Assembly: GCA_964017125.1 (NCBI GenBank)
Contig: OZ024903.1
Location: 79,185,028 to 79,249,027 of the forward strand
Direction of reading: 5' to 3'
Length of the DNA stretch: 64,000 nucleotides
From: Flabesymbios commensalis
Taxonomy: Eukaryota; Annelida; Polychaeta; Terebellida; Flabelligeridae
In this document: in pieces, positions 23,602 to 35,750 of the stretch
Position numbering within the stretch: the first letter of the stretch is position 1
Layout of the letters: each line of letters starts with the position of its first letter
Made by a program: the position numbers and the translations under genes
The notes under the pieces: model-generated
What the model was told of the DNA's origin: nothing
What the model saw: only the letters and a program-made list of their open reading frames with translations
Database searches by the model: none

Positions 23602-25236
23602 AGATGCCATCGGGTTTTGTTCTGAACTCTTTATCTCGTCATATGATCAAGTCAAACCTTGGTTTGTTTTTGTGCTTAGGCCAATGTGTTTTATTTCTCT
23701 GTTTTAGATCAGAAAAAAATCAAAATCGAATAAGAGGGCGGTAAAAAAACATCGAACATATTTTTAGAAAAAATCAATGAGGTCGCCCAAATAAAAAACT
23801 TTGACAAATTTCTAGAAAAGTTAATGAGAGCGACGAAATATAAAAAAACGTCTGACCTATTTTTAAAAAATGAATGAGGGTGACGAAAAAACAAGCAGAA
23901 ATAAAACATAGCTCGGAAAATGTTTTCCTGAAATAAACTTGTTTTTTCGAAATGTTTTTTTATCTCTCGAAATGAACTGTTTTTTTTCGGAAATCGGCCA
24001 CATAATGCGCGCGCTGGGCAGAAAAGAAATGTTTTGTTTTTTGTAATGCGCGGCCTAAATCTGATGCGCGCGCTCATCTAAAACACAGAAAGAAAACATA
24101 GTGGCCTTAAAACAAGTAATATGAAAATAAAAACAACGCTATGATCAAAAAAAAGAAAACACCTATCGTATTATGATTTGACCTTCAATGACTTTAAAAC
24201 CTGATAAATTTAACTTTTTTGCTTTTATCCTTTTTTTCTTTTTTGACATTTTGGCTCTACGTTCTAGCTGAGGTTATTGTAGAGGGTATATATACATGTA
24301 GGCCTACTATAATTCTATCAAGTCCGACCTTGGTTAATTTTATTGCTCAGCAAATCATACTAAAGTACATATAGCTTGATACCAAAACATCTGTTGAGCT
24401 TGCTGTGGTACAAGATGTGACCTGAATTGACCTTCATAACTAAAACATTGCTGTAATGTTTTTTTACATAGACAGAAACCGTTATAACCATTACGTTTTG
24501 ATGCTAGAATATTTAAAATTGATTGCTGATTGACACAGATATTGACAATTATGTATACATATTCCAATTTTGTACAATAAATACACTTCATTGTACACAC
24601 TAGGCCTACCTGGTGTAGTTCTAGAATGTTCATAACATCATCCTGGCTAGTCAAACATTGTGTACTTTTGGTGTTGAACGAAACAAAATTTTCAGATTCG
24701 TGCTCCTGGATTATTTTGGTCGTGCTTGTGTATACAGTGCTCCCAGTTGTTTAATATAAATGATAGGCTACTGTGTGGTATAAAGAACAGTACAAATAAT
24801 ACGAAGATAATAGGCCCCTAATGGCATAATCCCGATCTTGGGTTTCCTTACGTCGCGGTATTGCCTCAGTATGCAGATTAAAGCTTAGTAAAACTAAGCT
24901 TTAATCTGCATTATAATATTATATTAACTCACTTGCAAAATAATTACCAATTCAATTCAGATTGGTCAAGCACGGAGAACGATAGGGTCTACAAAATGAG
25001 ATATATAAAAATCAATACGGTCATTTTCGTTTGATATCTCCGACAGACAAACTTCAGTATCACCGGCCCAAAATTGGGCCATCGTTGAGTCGTAGATAAT
25101 TGTGATCTCACCTGTCAGATGCCCTATGCCCCTAATGTGGTCTCTACAATAGTAGCCCCAGCAGCAGCAGGACTGGTCCGTCGAGACGTCCAGATCGTCC
25201 GATCCTTGGTTAAGATGTGACAAGCGTGTCGCTCAC
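23602..25236. other. Non-coding stretch with simple A/T-rich repeats
   Basis: 23705-24000 has degenerate tandem blocks (AATGAGGxxGACGAAATA motifs). Short minus-strand frames at 24355-24654 and 24966-25223 have GT donors but no recognisable product; they could hold small exons of a gene starting at 25249, without proof. Confidence 0.35.
24871..24911. repeat. Perfect 19-bp-arm hairpin
   Basis: ATGCAGATTAAAGCTTAGT (24871-24889) is exactly complementary to 24893-24911 with loop AAA. The 40 bp before it resemble 35930-35975 (CTTCCTTxxGTCGCGxTATTGCC), so it may be one end of a dispersed repeat. Confidence 0.9.
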
Positions 25237-25322
25237 CTGCGCGGGACATCGTGACAACGCCCTACCGCGTGTGCGCATGCGCCATACACGTATGGAATCG
25301 TGACAGAATAAGCCGCCATTTT
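25237..25322 (-). promoter_or_regulatory. Candidate GC-rich promoter with short first coding exon
   Basis: A GC- and CpG-rich patch in AT-rich surroundings. It holds GCGCATGCGC (25273-25282, the NRF1 core) and CCGCCATTTT (25313-25322, a YY1 site reading AAAATGGCGG on the minus strand). On the minus strand the order is YY1, NRF1, then ATGTCCCGCGCAG (25249 to 25237) directly before a GTGAGC splice donor: promoter, start codon, donor. NRF1 and YY1 sites near starts are typical of housekeeping promoters. No downstream exon could be joined, so the gene is unidentified and the call is an inference. Confidence 0.4.
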
Positions 25323-26649
25323 GTGTTTTAAATGCTGTGGCAACAGTCCCTCATTAGTGTAAATATAATATCTAGTGTTTTGAATGGAGAAACAATTCTG
25401 GTATTTGATTGCCTTTGCTAATCATAATGTGACTAGCATCTAAATCTTACATGTAGACTGTTTGATTCAATTTGTGCCACTGTCTGTGATATAACATAGC
25501 CAACTGGGGATGTCGCCAATGGCATAAGATTGAATAAGATGTATACCTAATTTAAATGCTGAACTGTGGTGTTTATTAGAATAAGCCTACCTACCTGTTT
25601 TTATAACCATAATTATTTCCTCCCATCAATTTTGCACGGGACTGATCTTAGCCCTAAGTCAACCCAGCTATTATTATTCTGGAAAAATCAAAGCAGAAGA
25701 CTCAGGTGAATTTGTTTTGAAAGGTCACGTGCATGCTGACTAAATGTCAGCTGGACTTGTCAAAGCCGAGGTAGGCCTACTGCCTGGCTAGCCAGCAGAC
25801 ATGAGACGCTGTAGGCCTACCTTTGGTAAAATGCGAGTTCACCGCTTGTGACGTTGGACCAAAATCAAAACAACGTGCATAGCCTCAACTGCTCGTCGGG
25901 GAAGTCGATAGACTGAAATTTACGCTCACCCCTAGTTTAACCCGCACTGCCTCTATGTTTTTTGCACTGAAATTCACGTACGCGTTGCTAGAATGAAATA
26001 TACATGTAATACCATATAGTCATATGAACATACATTTTGGCTCTGGTTAAACTAGATAACTAGATATAGCATGTTATGACCCCAATGAGTTTGGTAAGTA
26101 CAGTATGTGAAGTGACAGATGACAAAATTAATATTAGCATGTTATGGCACTGGTGTTAAGTTGTAGGCCTAAACAGAAAAAGCTCTATAACTCGAATAAT
26201 ATATTTTATTATAAAGCAATATATTTCACACAAATGCGGCACGCCATCAGCAACAGCATGCACATTAGCCCTGGTTGCTTGTCTCCCGGACTTACGTTGC
26301 CAATGCTTTGTACAATCACCTACCTCACCAGGTGAAAAGACAGAGGCACTATAAGCTAGGTTTATACCAGAACTAGTGCATAATCTCGTGTCAGCCCTCG
26401 CGCTGCGCGCTCCTCTAACTAACAGCATGCACTATCAGTTTCATGTCAACTGCCAGCTAACACGTTATGAATTGGTTCTGACTCGTCGATATAAACCGCT
26501 TTATCGCGCGATAATTTTAAAGTTAAACAGAAGCGATTTTTACTGAAGATTTGCGCGATAAAAAATGTAGGCTACACTTTGTGCAATCAAAACAGTGACC
26601 CAATATTAAACCAGAGCGACATTTCGCGGACTATGTGAATCCCGGCATG
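25323..26649. other. Non-coding stretch
   Basis: No gene seen. Several TAGGCCTA palindromes (25772, 25811, 26163). A plus-strand first exon driven by the neighbouring GC-rich patch is possible but none was recognised. Confidence 0.35.
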
Positions 26650-26762
26650 CCCGGTGAGCACAAAACATCTGTACAACATTTATACAACGTCGGCCCAACG
26701 TTCTTGACGTTGGTCCAACATTATATAAATGTTATACAAATGTCTTGTGTTAAGTTACTGGG
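26650..26762. mobile_element. Short foldback element of the CCCAGCAAACA family
   Basis: Two inverted halves of about 50 bp: GCACAAAACATCTGTACAAC... reads against ACACAAGACATTTGTATAAC..., meeting at CGGCCCAACGTTCTTGACG. The core carries the family's alternating CCAACGT/ACGTTGG words. Ends are CCCGGTGAG and TTACTGGG. Confidence 0.7.
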
Positions 26763-26960
26763 ATAGGCTCAATAGCCAGCGATATTTTTATCACGCTATT
26801 TACAGTTGTCGGGGTCTTCGTTACATCTATTAGGCTGACTGTTGGTTATATATGAAGGAAGTGTTCATTTAATGATAAAAACATGAAATTTTGCTCTCAG
26901 AAATGCTCTCAGAGAATGTTTTTAGCTATAGGGCCATCAAGAAAATGACCTGTGACCTCG

Positions 26961-27850
26961 CTGGCGGCCATTCTACAAAATGGCCACCAAAATGTATAGG
27001 CCTATAAGTGTCAATATCTCAGCGCATAATCCACTTAGAATCTAAATATTTTAATCTAAATATACATTTTCAGGGGTACTGATAATAAATAAAGTATTTT
27101 ATGCACATTAATACAGCACAGAGCATTTTAATGACTTTATTGGCAAAATGGCTGACCAAATAGATTATGACAAGTGTCATTTTAAAAATGGCCGACTAAA
27201 TCCACATACGACGCGTGTCAATATCTCAGCTTCTAATCCACCTGAAATCGAAATATTTTTATCTAAATATACATTTTCAGAGGTACTGATAAAGAATAAA
27301 CTATTTTTAAACACATTAATCCAACAGAATAACAAACATTTTACTGACTCTGGTGGTGGCCATTTTACAAAATGGCCGACCAAATATGAGTACGTAATAA
27401 TATCTTCTAATCCACCTAAAATCGAGATATTTTAATCTAAATATATACATTTTCAGGGGTACTGATACTAAAAAAAAATCTTTTAAAACACATTAATCCA
27501 ACAAAACAAATATATATTACTGACTCTAGTGGTGGTCATTGTACATACTGGCCGACCAAATCTACATGTTACGTGTCAAATCACAGCTTCTAATCCACGT
27601 AAAATCGAAATTTTTGTATCCGAATATACATTTTCAAGGGCACTGATAAAAAGTATTTTTAGAGATTTTAATCCAACAAAAGAACATTCTTATGAATTCA
27701 ATGGCAGCCAGTTTACAAAATTACCGGCTGAATATATTTAGGTGTCAATATCTCGGCTAATTATTCATTTATAAACAAGTTTAGGTATTTTATTACAACA
27801 AAAAACATTTTACAGACCCTAACTGCAGCCATTTAAAAAAAAAAAACTAT
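26961..27850. repeat. Left subterminal tandem array (~175-bp unit)
   Basis: About five to six diverged units; ATGGCC-type landmarks fall at 26961, 27136, 27352, 27529 and 27702. Each unit also has TCTAATCCACxTxAAATCGA and ATACATTTTCAGGGGTACTGATA. Open frames across it are repeat artefacts. Confidence 0.75.
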
Positions 27851-27949
27851 TTTAATAGATATATGTGTCAACGCTGTCTCATACTCGAGGGCAAGAATGA
27901 CAAAAATAGACCCTAAACACTTTCATTCCACAGAATAATTCAATGGCAG

Positions 27950-28250
27950 TCATATAGAATTGCCCTAGGTAGACTACGCTCAAGTAATCATAGGCTACCT
28001 ATTGAAAGTGGTCGATAGCATAAACCACACCCGACTCCTGTTGATGAAATGAAGTGTATGTTATGTGATGATATTGAGGATGAATGTCACTTTATTTGTA
28101 CTTGACAATTATATAAACATCTGAGAAAGAGGTACATACCTGAATATTACTCTGAAATACCTAATATGCATAAATTTATGAAGCTCATGTCGAATGACGA
28201 TACTAAAACTGTATGTAACCTTGCAAATTTTGTTTTCGAGCTTTTTTAAT
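27950..28250 (+). mobile_element. LINE 3' fragment (C-terminal end of non-LTR reverse transcriptase polyprotein)
   Basis: The plus-strand reading gives RLRSSNHRLPIESGR, then MKCMLCDDIEDECHFICT, a stop, QLYKHLRKRYIPEYY and FMKLMSNDD, ending NLANFVFELF before a stop. The CxxC...EDE-HF...C...LR pattern is the usual C-terminus of non-LTR ORF2 proteins in marine invertebrates. 5'-truncated, with at least two in-frame stops (one after ESGR, one after FICT). Confidence 0.7.
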
Positions 28251-28362
28251 TCGGAAGTCTCATATGGTTGTCTCAACTTGACCTGTTTTGATTAGTTTCA
28301 AATGTGTTTTTGACAATGTATTATACTGTTTTTTTTAGTTTGCACAAGGGACACAGGCTTAT

Positions 28363-28787
28363 TGGCCTCTGGGGCGAGGGTTACAATTGACGTTGTCGAG
28401 TGTTTGACAAATCAACGGACGCGACCATCGCCTCAGGCCCAATCTTAATCGTTAGAATCTTGCCCGGTCAGCAAGTGATGGTTCGCAATATAAACTCAGT
28501 CAAAATAGATGATTCCTTTTATTCATTCTTTATTCATTCCATGATCATGCAGGCATTGTCAGATATGTGTGCTACTTAGTCTCGTGCGGCAGGTGCGACT
28601 ATTCAGCCACGCGGCTGATTGCAGACGACGCAGTCACACGTCTACCTTCCGTGGAGGTCGAGTTCAGAATGGAAGAGTGCGGCCGGGCCACACGTGGCGT
28701 GAGCCGGGCGGAAGTACTAATTCGCCAATCAGTGATTCTGTCCGGCTAAAACCCGGTCGCGATAAATCTGCAATTGAGGTCGCCACA
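28363..28787 (-). repeat. Gypsy LTR, left copy (3' LTR in element orientation)
   Basis: 425 bp. On the minus strand it begins TGTGGCGACCTC and ends CCAGAGGCCA, giving the usual TG...CA ends. It matches 35351-35750 nearly throughout. Confidence 0.85.
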
Positions 28788-31700
28788 TTACCCCTGGGCT
28801 ACGTGACAACGTATATCTACAAAACTATGCTTGTGGTTACCTCAACGGCAGATATCAGAAAAAGTACGGTTAACTACGCGCCGACCAAGAAGCACCAATT
28901 CGTACCATTATATAAACAATATAACCATAAAAATGTAAACAGCCAAAGTCGTGATACGGCGTGGGTTGTTGGTGAGCTATGATGAGTGCGACTATGACCG
29001 AATCTTTTATTTATTTCCGATCCTCTTAGCAAATGTACTTGTAACCAGTCATGCCCAAAACTCTTAATTCTCATCCAACTGACTTAGTTTGTTTATTACA
29101 TATGATGATAGTGAAAACTTTGCATTACTTACTTAACATTGATTTATTTGTACTAGGCCTGGCACGATTTATGTACACAATAAAGTTAAATGATACGTGC
29201 GCTGGGTCTGCAGTATATATCATTAGGAGCTATACCCGGGTGAACCAGCTGCACGAATCACGTGGGTGTATGGATCTGTTGTCCAACACGTGTTTGAATC
29301 GGCGGCGGATTTATTGTCACTCTACCGTTTGTATCGGTATGACTTTCGTTTCGATTTTCTTCTGTGTTTATTCTGTTGTGTTCGAATCGGCACGTCTTTT
29401 CTCAAATGTAAAGGAATGCGTGAATATGTTATAATACCTTTGTACCTCCCGTTAGCGCGAGAAGTCATGGCGTTCCTGGCATGCGGCGCCTTGTAAAGTG
29501 TCGCCTTTGTATTCAACTGTTCCTCAGGTTTTTCGCCTTGTTGGTTAAACTCTGGAATTGTTGCCTTTGTTTTTGCCGTAGACTGTGCGTTCAAATTTTG
29601 CTTCATGCAAACTCCGGCCTTGGAAGGCATCGACGTTGTAGTACTTCGTTTTCCTACCACGGCCGTCTGAGGCTCGTGAATTTTCGCCGTAGGCTGTAAA
29701 GCTGTAGGTTTTGATATCGCAGTCGATTGTCTAGTTTGTTCATTTTCAGGTGTGCGCTCGATATGCCCAGGTTTGACACGGTCTGCAGTCACCGTCTCAA
29801 CCTTGCCTTTAATTAACACTTTAAATACTCGACCGCTCCTAGCGACGACCTCATACGGTCCGTCGTAAGGGGCAGTCAGCGGTGGTGCAATTGCGATTCG
29901 TCGCAAAAATACATGTGAATATGTATCGAGCTCCTTATATTGTAACGTATCTTTTTGATTTGTGTCTGGTGGGGGGCTTAGCCGAAGACGCGACATGGCT
30001 ACGCGTAACCTATCTGAATAATTTTCTAAATCAGTATTATCAGTATTGGCGTCCACAGTATAATCTCCGTAAAGTCACCTGGTAATGTCATTTCATATGT
30101 CATCTCGGCAGCCGATCTGCCTAACATTTCCTTGACGGCTGATCGGATGCCGAGTAAAACAGCTGGAAGTGTAGTTGTCCACGGGTTCGGTGTTTCGTGT
30201 GCCATAATGGCAGCTTTTGGCTGTCTATGAAAGCGCTCAACCATTCCATTTGATTGAGGATGATAACTCGTTGTTCAGTTTCTAGTTATACCGAATTGGT
30301 TGCACAAAGTGTCCCATAGTCTGGATTCGAACTGAGCTCCTCTATCTGTAGTAATCGTGGCAGGAGTCCCGAAACGAGCCACCCATCCACTGAAAAAAGC
30401 GTCCGCAACTGTCTCTGCTCTAATATCTATTATCGGTATGGCCTCTGGCCAAGTGTAAATCGGTCAACACATGTCAAAAAATATTTGAAATCATCGGTAT
30501 AAGGTAAGGGTCCAACAAGATCGCCGTGTACATGATCGAACCTCTCAGTCGGCTCCTCAAGCTTTCCGAAAACTGGTCTATTATGACGTGAAACTTTTAT
30601 AATTTATAGCTGCGTCATATTCAATAGCTGATACCGCAATAAGGCGTCCGCTACGAAATTTGTTTAGCCTTTCACGTATTGAATATCGGTTGTGAATTCT
30701 GCTATGAAAGCTAAATGCCTGGTTTGACAGAAAGATCGGCGTTCTGTCGTAGAATTCATGACATAAGTGAAAGGTTTATGGTCAGTGTTGACGTAAAATT
30801 CTCTGCCCTCCAGATTATGTCTGAAGTGTCTAATGGTAGCATAGACTGCCAAAAGTTCTTGGTCAAAAGCACTGTAACGTGTCTCTGCTGGTGATAGCTT
30901 TTTGCTGAAAAATGACAAAGGTTGTCATACATTATCAATACACTGTTGTAAAACTCCGCTTACCGCAAAATCACTAGCATCACAAGTGATATTTAAAGGT
31001 GCCGACGGTTGCGGGTGTACTAATAACGTTGCATTCGCTAGTATTTGCTTCGATTCGGTAAATGCTACGTTCGCATTCTCTGTCTAATTTAATTCGAAAT
31101 TAGACTTAGGCGAAAGTCTATTCGGGCCTTCGTTGGCTTTGGTCAATAAACTATTCAAAGGTGTCAATTTCTCCGCACAATGAGGAATAAAACGATGGTA
31201 ATAATTTACCAGTCCTAGATATCTGCGTAATGCTCTCTGTTTCTCAGATTTCACAAAATTTACTATCGCATCCACGGCTGTGGGAAGGGGTGAAATGCCT
31301 TCAGGGCAGACATAATGTCCTAAAAAACTCAGTTTGGTCGTTCCGAATTGACATTTATCCAGTCCTATTATAATTCCGTATTCGGTTAACCGTTTGAATA
31401 GAATTTTTAAATGTTTCTCATAAGTCTGATGGTCAGGACTTGCTACTAACAAGTCGTCTAAATAAACGAATACGAAATCCAAACCACGCTTAACATGGTC
31501 TATGAAACGTTGAAAAGTTTGTCCGGAATTTTGTAAACCGAATAGCGTTCGTATAAAATTGAAAAGTCTGAAAAGCGTCGTTACTGCTGTTTTATGCACA
31601 TCTGACGGCTCAACTGGTATCTGGTAATATGCCCTCACTAAATCTATCTTCAAAAAAATTCGCTGTCGCTCGGCTCGATAACGCCGAATTTATTCATTTC

Positions 31701-33299
31701 GTCGAACTCTCGCTTCGCAGTGACTAATTTGTCCGGCGCTAGTCTTGGTGGTCGCCCGAAAACGGTATGACCTTTAGTTACTATCTTATGCGTTATTCCG
31801 TGTTCTACTGTCTCGCCTTTCGTTGTAAGGCGTGTCAGTTCGGGGAATTGATTTAATAATTCTGTATACTCGTTACGAGTGCTATCTATTCAATTAAGTG
31901 ACAAAGGTTTAATTGAAGATAAAGTGGCTGATATCGCCAGTCCGTTTCTCATGTCACGCAGGCATCTGCCTGATAAATCTACGAGTAGATTGTAATGGAT
32001 TAAAAAATCAGCCCCTAAAATAGGTTGTTTAACGTCAGCGACGATAAATGTCCATGAGTATTCTCTTTTCATTCTCAGTCCGACGTCAACTATACGTTTA
32101 CTTGTACCGTATGTTGTGATAGTCGAATTATTTGCAGCGACCAAAGGTAGACTATCAGCGTCCACTGTCCCGTCAGCGCAAGACCGAGGCAAAACGCTGA
32201 AAGCCGCACCCGTGTCGATCAAATAATTCCATTTATTACGTTTGTCTGCGACGTACAGTAGCCTAGAGGGAGATAACTTAGGAATTTCAGTTACCACGCA
32301 GTCATGTTGCGTCTCGTTCGGCTCGCTAGACACAAGAGGCGCCACCTTGCGCTGGCTTAAAAGTTTAAAGCGAAGACACAGGGGTCTCTGCACAAACGCG
32401 CCTTATCACCAAAACTCTGATGATAGTAGCAAATCAGTGCATCGTCCGTAGCCGTTGGCTGTGCGGTACCAGTTTGCGGCGAATTCGGCGGCGGAACGGG
32501 CGTTTGTCCATTATTTTCATTACTGTTATGATTTTTGGCCATGCGAGGTGTAAACGGTCTCGCATTAGCATTAGGGGGAAAAAATTGCTTGTCAGTTGTT
32601 CTGTCTCTTCTTTGGTCTGTCTGCTGCTTATTATTAAATTGTTTCTTTTGATGTCCTGAAGTTTCTAACTTTTTTAGTCTTCTGGAAATGTCTTCCATAA
32701 TTCCCATAAGTTTTTCACTGTCATTTACCCTAACCTCGGCAACTCCCACACTATTTTCTTTAACGTCGTTCTCTGAAGCTATGGCTCTGTCGGCTAGCAC
32801 AGCCAAACTCTCTAATGATGTACTATCGGGTGTAGTTGCTAAATATGCCCGAATAGATGCAGGCATCTGTCTGATAAAGGCTTGTCGTATCACTGCTTTA
32901 CCAACGACTGCTGTCGTCTCGAATCCGGCCGTCTTCTGTAGACGTCGAAGAAAACGTGAAGGAATGTCTGTAGGGGCCTACCCAGTTTCTCGCCTGATAT
33001 AACTTTATTAACTGGCTCGGGTGTCGTTAAACCTCGTCTCTCAATCAATACTCCTTTAAGACTTATGTATTTGTGACTAAGGAATGGCTGTAGTAAAATA
33101 TCTCTAACGTCCGATGCGACTTCTCCGGATAAGGCTGCACAAGTTAGTCTATACCGTTCATCATCGTCTGTTATGTCGTGAAGGTCGAACTGGGTTTCCA
33201 GCTGGTTAAACCATAACTCGACGTCGTTCGGGTAGAATGGAGCTATTTTGAAGCAAAACCCTCACTTCCGCCTCCTTCGGCCATTTTGAAGTTTATTTT

Positions 33300-35350
33300 G
33301 AAAATATTTAACTAGTGAAGCAATTAATTAGGCTAACTACGTAGAACTTAAAAGTGTCCTAAAATGACATGCTTCTTAACCATGTCAGGTTATTGTTATA
33401 GTCACCCTCTGCCACACGAAACAGTAGCACTGTAGCACACATCTGACGTATTCTGTGATAAACTAGCAAATCTGTTTTCTGGTTGAGATGAAATGTCTTG
33501 TGGGTGTGGAGTTGCCGAATAAAGTAGTCTTTATTAAATGGCTTTTTACTTACACGTTTTTATAACAAATGTGTGTGTCGTTGTCGGACACGTAGCACAA
33601 AATTATAGTAACACGTAGGGATTTGGGTCCAACACATAACATGTACACATGCCGGTAAAATTGCTAATATGCTGTTCCAAGCTAAAATGTATAAGACAAT
33701 TGACTGTCCAATCTGCGAGAAAAAAATATTTTCTCTGAGACTGGAGAGTGAAGTATGATAATAGTACTCGAGTCGAAACAGCTGTCAAATCGTATATTTC
33801 AGAATATAAAATCTCAAAATTATTGTTCCAAATTCCGGTAGAAGCTAGTAGGTGTTACAATCAAATGATAACACCCGTGGTTGTTTTAAATATAAAAATA
33901 TATTTAGTTTTGCTGACAGCTGCTCGCTTAAGTGGCATAGTATGAATAGCTATTTCAAATCGTTTTTTTTTCAAATTCTTTTGTGTCTATTCCTCTTACA
34001 AAAACTCGTACGACTTTGTCATAATCGTTCGTTTTGTTATTCGTTCGCTCGATTCGTATAGTGTGTGTCTACAGTCATGTCGATGCTGTACTAATCCGAT
34101 GTTTTCCTAGAGGTGAATGTCTGTTGGCTCATTGGTGTATCATAGGTCTAATTTGGCGGTTTCAATGCGCTGCCATCCTGCAAAAATGACGTCGCATTCA
34201 GCGATAAAACTATTATATTTTGAATTGGTTTAAAATTTATTATATTTAATTTACGAATCGCGATATTTTTTTGCGATTCACATAGAAATGAGAAAATATT
34301 CTAATCTCACAGGCAAAGACTAATTTAAAATTCTATTAGTCTTCGATTTGAATTATAGTCTATAGACTACACGCTTGCCAGCGATCCAATATGGATGCCA
34401 CACCACGTGTATGGAAGTTTCCAGAATCGCCGCGGAAAATTGTATTGTCTTAATTTATGTGAATATCAATGAGCCCAGACATCGTATGATGCGCACTTCC
34501 TGCGCAGTCGTCTGTTTGGAGGACCACGTGTAGACCCGCTGGCCTGAGATCAGCTAAAACTAGGGATCGCTATCGCCACCTAGTGGCGGCTAACTTACCA
34601 TCACACAGTATGACATATTTCTGCTTCCATTGCAATGAAACATCGGAAAAGAATGCAATGCTTTTGACCTATTGTCCTAACTTTTAATATAACAGACCAA
34701 TTAAGACCTTTTATTTATTCAATGTGAATGCAACTGTTTAAAAAATGGCTCTATTTCCTAATGAAAACTGCGCAAGTCGAGGTATAATTTTGTTCCGTAA
34801 ATTTTTTTTGCGTATAGCTCCAAAAGTATGGCGGGTATTCTCGTGAAAACCGCATCACCCGAATCAGGTGTCAAAACACTTTAAAAGACAAAAATTTCAA
34901 AATATTATTCTCTCAGTCGCCGGTAGTGGCGTAATTGGGAAAATAACATTGAAATCCATTATAATTTATGAAAATAGACTATTCTGTCTAACATGAATTT
35001 GTCTAGACTGGATTTCTGCAAAATCCGCCATTTTCAAAATAATCGAAACCACGTGGGTTTCTAGAAAAATCTATCAATTTTTTCGCTGTTTTAACCAAAA
35101 CGCGAAAACCTTTGTTCGTGCATTTTTTCTGACTAGCCTAATGGCATTCAGTGTACATTTTGACCCAAACTCTTACGTACCTTCATAGAATGTTGATTCA
35201 TTCTATGTCCCTTACATATAAAAACTATCCTTTTTGCACTTTGAAAATGCCGTGAAACACAAAAAATGTGAAAATGTTGATCTGTTGATCTAGACTCAAT
35301 CAGAAGGATGTAGAATTTGCGTAATCGTCTCTAGTCGGGGTCTCTATTAT
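33300..35350. other. Non-coding part of the Gypsy unit between gag-like region and right LTR
   Basis: No coding remnant recognised. AT-rich, with a compact GC-richer patch at 34370-34620 that includes a CTCF-consensus match. Confidence 0.4.
34574..34586 (-). promoter_or_regulatory. Match to the CTCF core consensus
   Basis: The minus strand reads CCACTAGGTGGCG, fitting the bilaterian CTCF core CCASYAGRKGGCR at every position. A 13-base degenerate match can occur by chance and no occupancy is implied. Confidence 0.3.
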
Positions 35351-35750
35351 TGGCCTCTGGGGCGAGGGCTACCATTGACGTTGTCGAGTGTTTGACAAAT
35401 CAACGGACGCGACCATCGAATCTTGCCCGGTCAGCAAGTGATGGTTCGCAGTATAAACTCAGACAAAATAGATGATTCCTTTTATTTGTTCTTTATTCAT
35501 TCCATGATCATGCAGGCATTGTCAGATATGTGTGCTACTAAGTCTCGTGCGGCAGGGGCGACTATTCAGCCACGCGGCTGATTGCAGACGACGCAGTCAC
35601 ACGTCTACCTTCCGTGGAGGTCGAGTTCAGAATGAAAGAGTGCGGCCGGGCCACACGGGGCGTGAGCCGGGCGGAAGTACTAATTCGTCAATCAGTGATC
35701 CCGTCCAGCTCGAACCCGGTCGCGATAAATCTGCAATTGAGGTCGCCACA
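35351..35750 (-). repeat. Gypsy LTR, right copy (5' LTR in element orientation)
   Basis: 400 bp with the same ends as the left copy. A block of roughly 30 bp present in the left copy is absent here. Confidence 0.85.

Larger units (their letters stand above)
28363..35750 (-). mobile_element. Broken Ty3/Gypsy LTR retrotransposon
   Basis: A minus-strand fossil with two LTRs and internal coding remnants in the Ty3/Gypsy order: gag-like (about 32.4-33.3 kb), aspartic protease with a DTGA motif (about 31.9-32.4), reverse transcriptase with YLDDLL (about 31.1-31.9), RNase H (about 30.6-31.1), and integrase with a GPY/F-type end (about 29.3-30.6). Protease-RT-RNase H-integrase order separates Ty3/Gypsy from Copia. 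It is broken, with roughly half a dozen or more interruptions. The LTRs look about 96 percent identical by eye apart from one indel, so insertion is fairly recent. No clear target-site duplication was seen. The 2 kb between the gag-like region and the right LTR is unusually long and may include other inserted DNA. Confidence 0.85.

Noticed and set aside
27148-27741. Plus-strand frames with repeated IEIF and SNPP words
   Set aside because: Translations of the ~175-bp subterminal tandem repeat.
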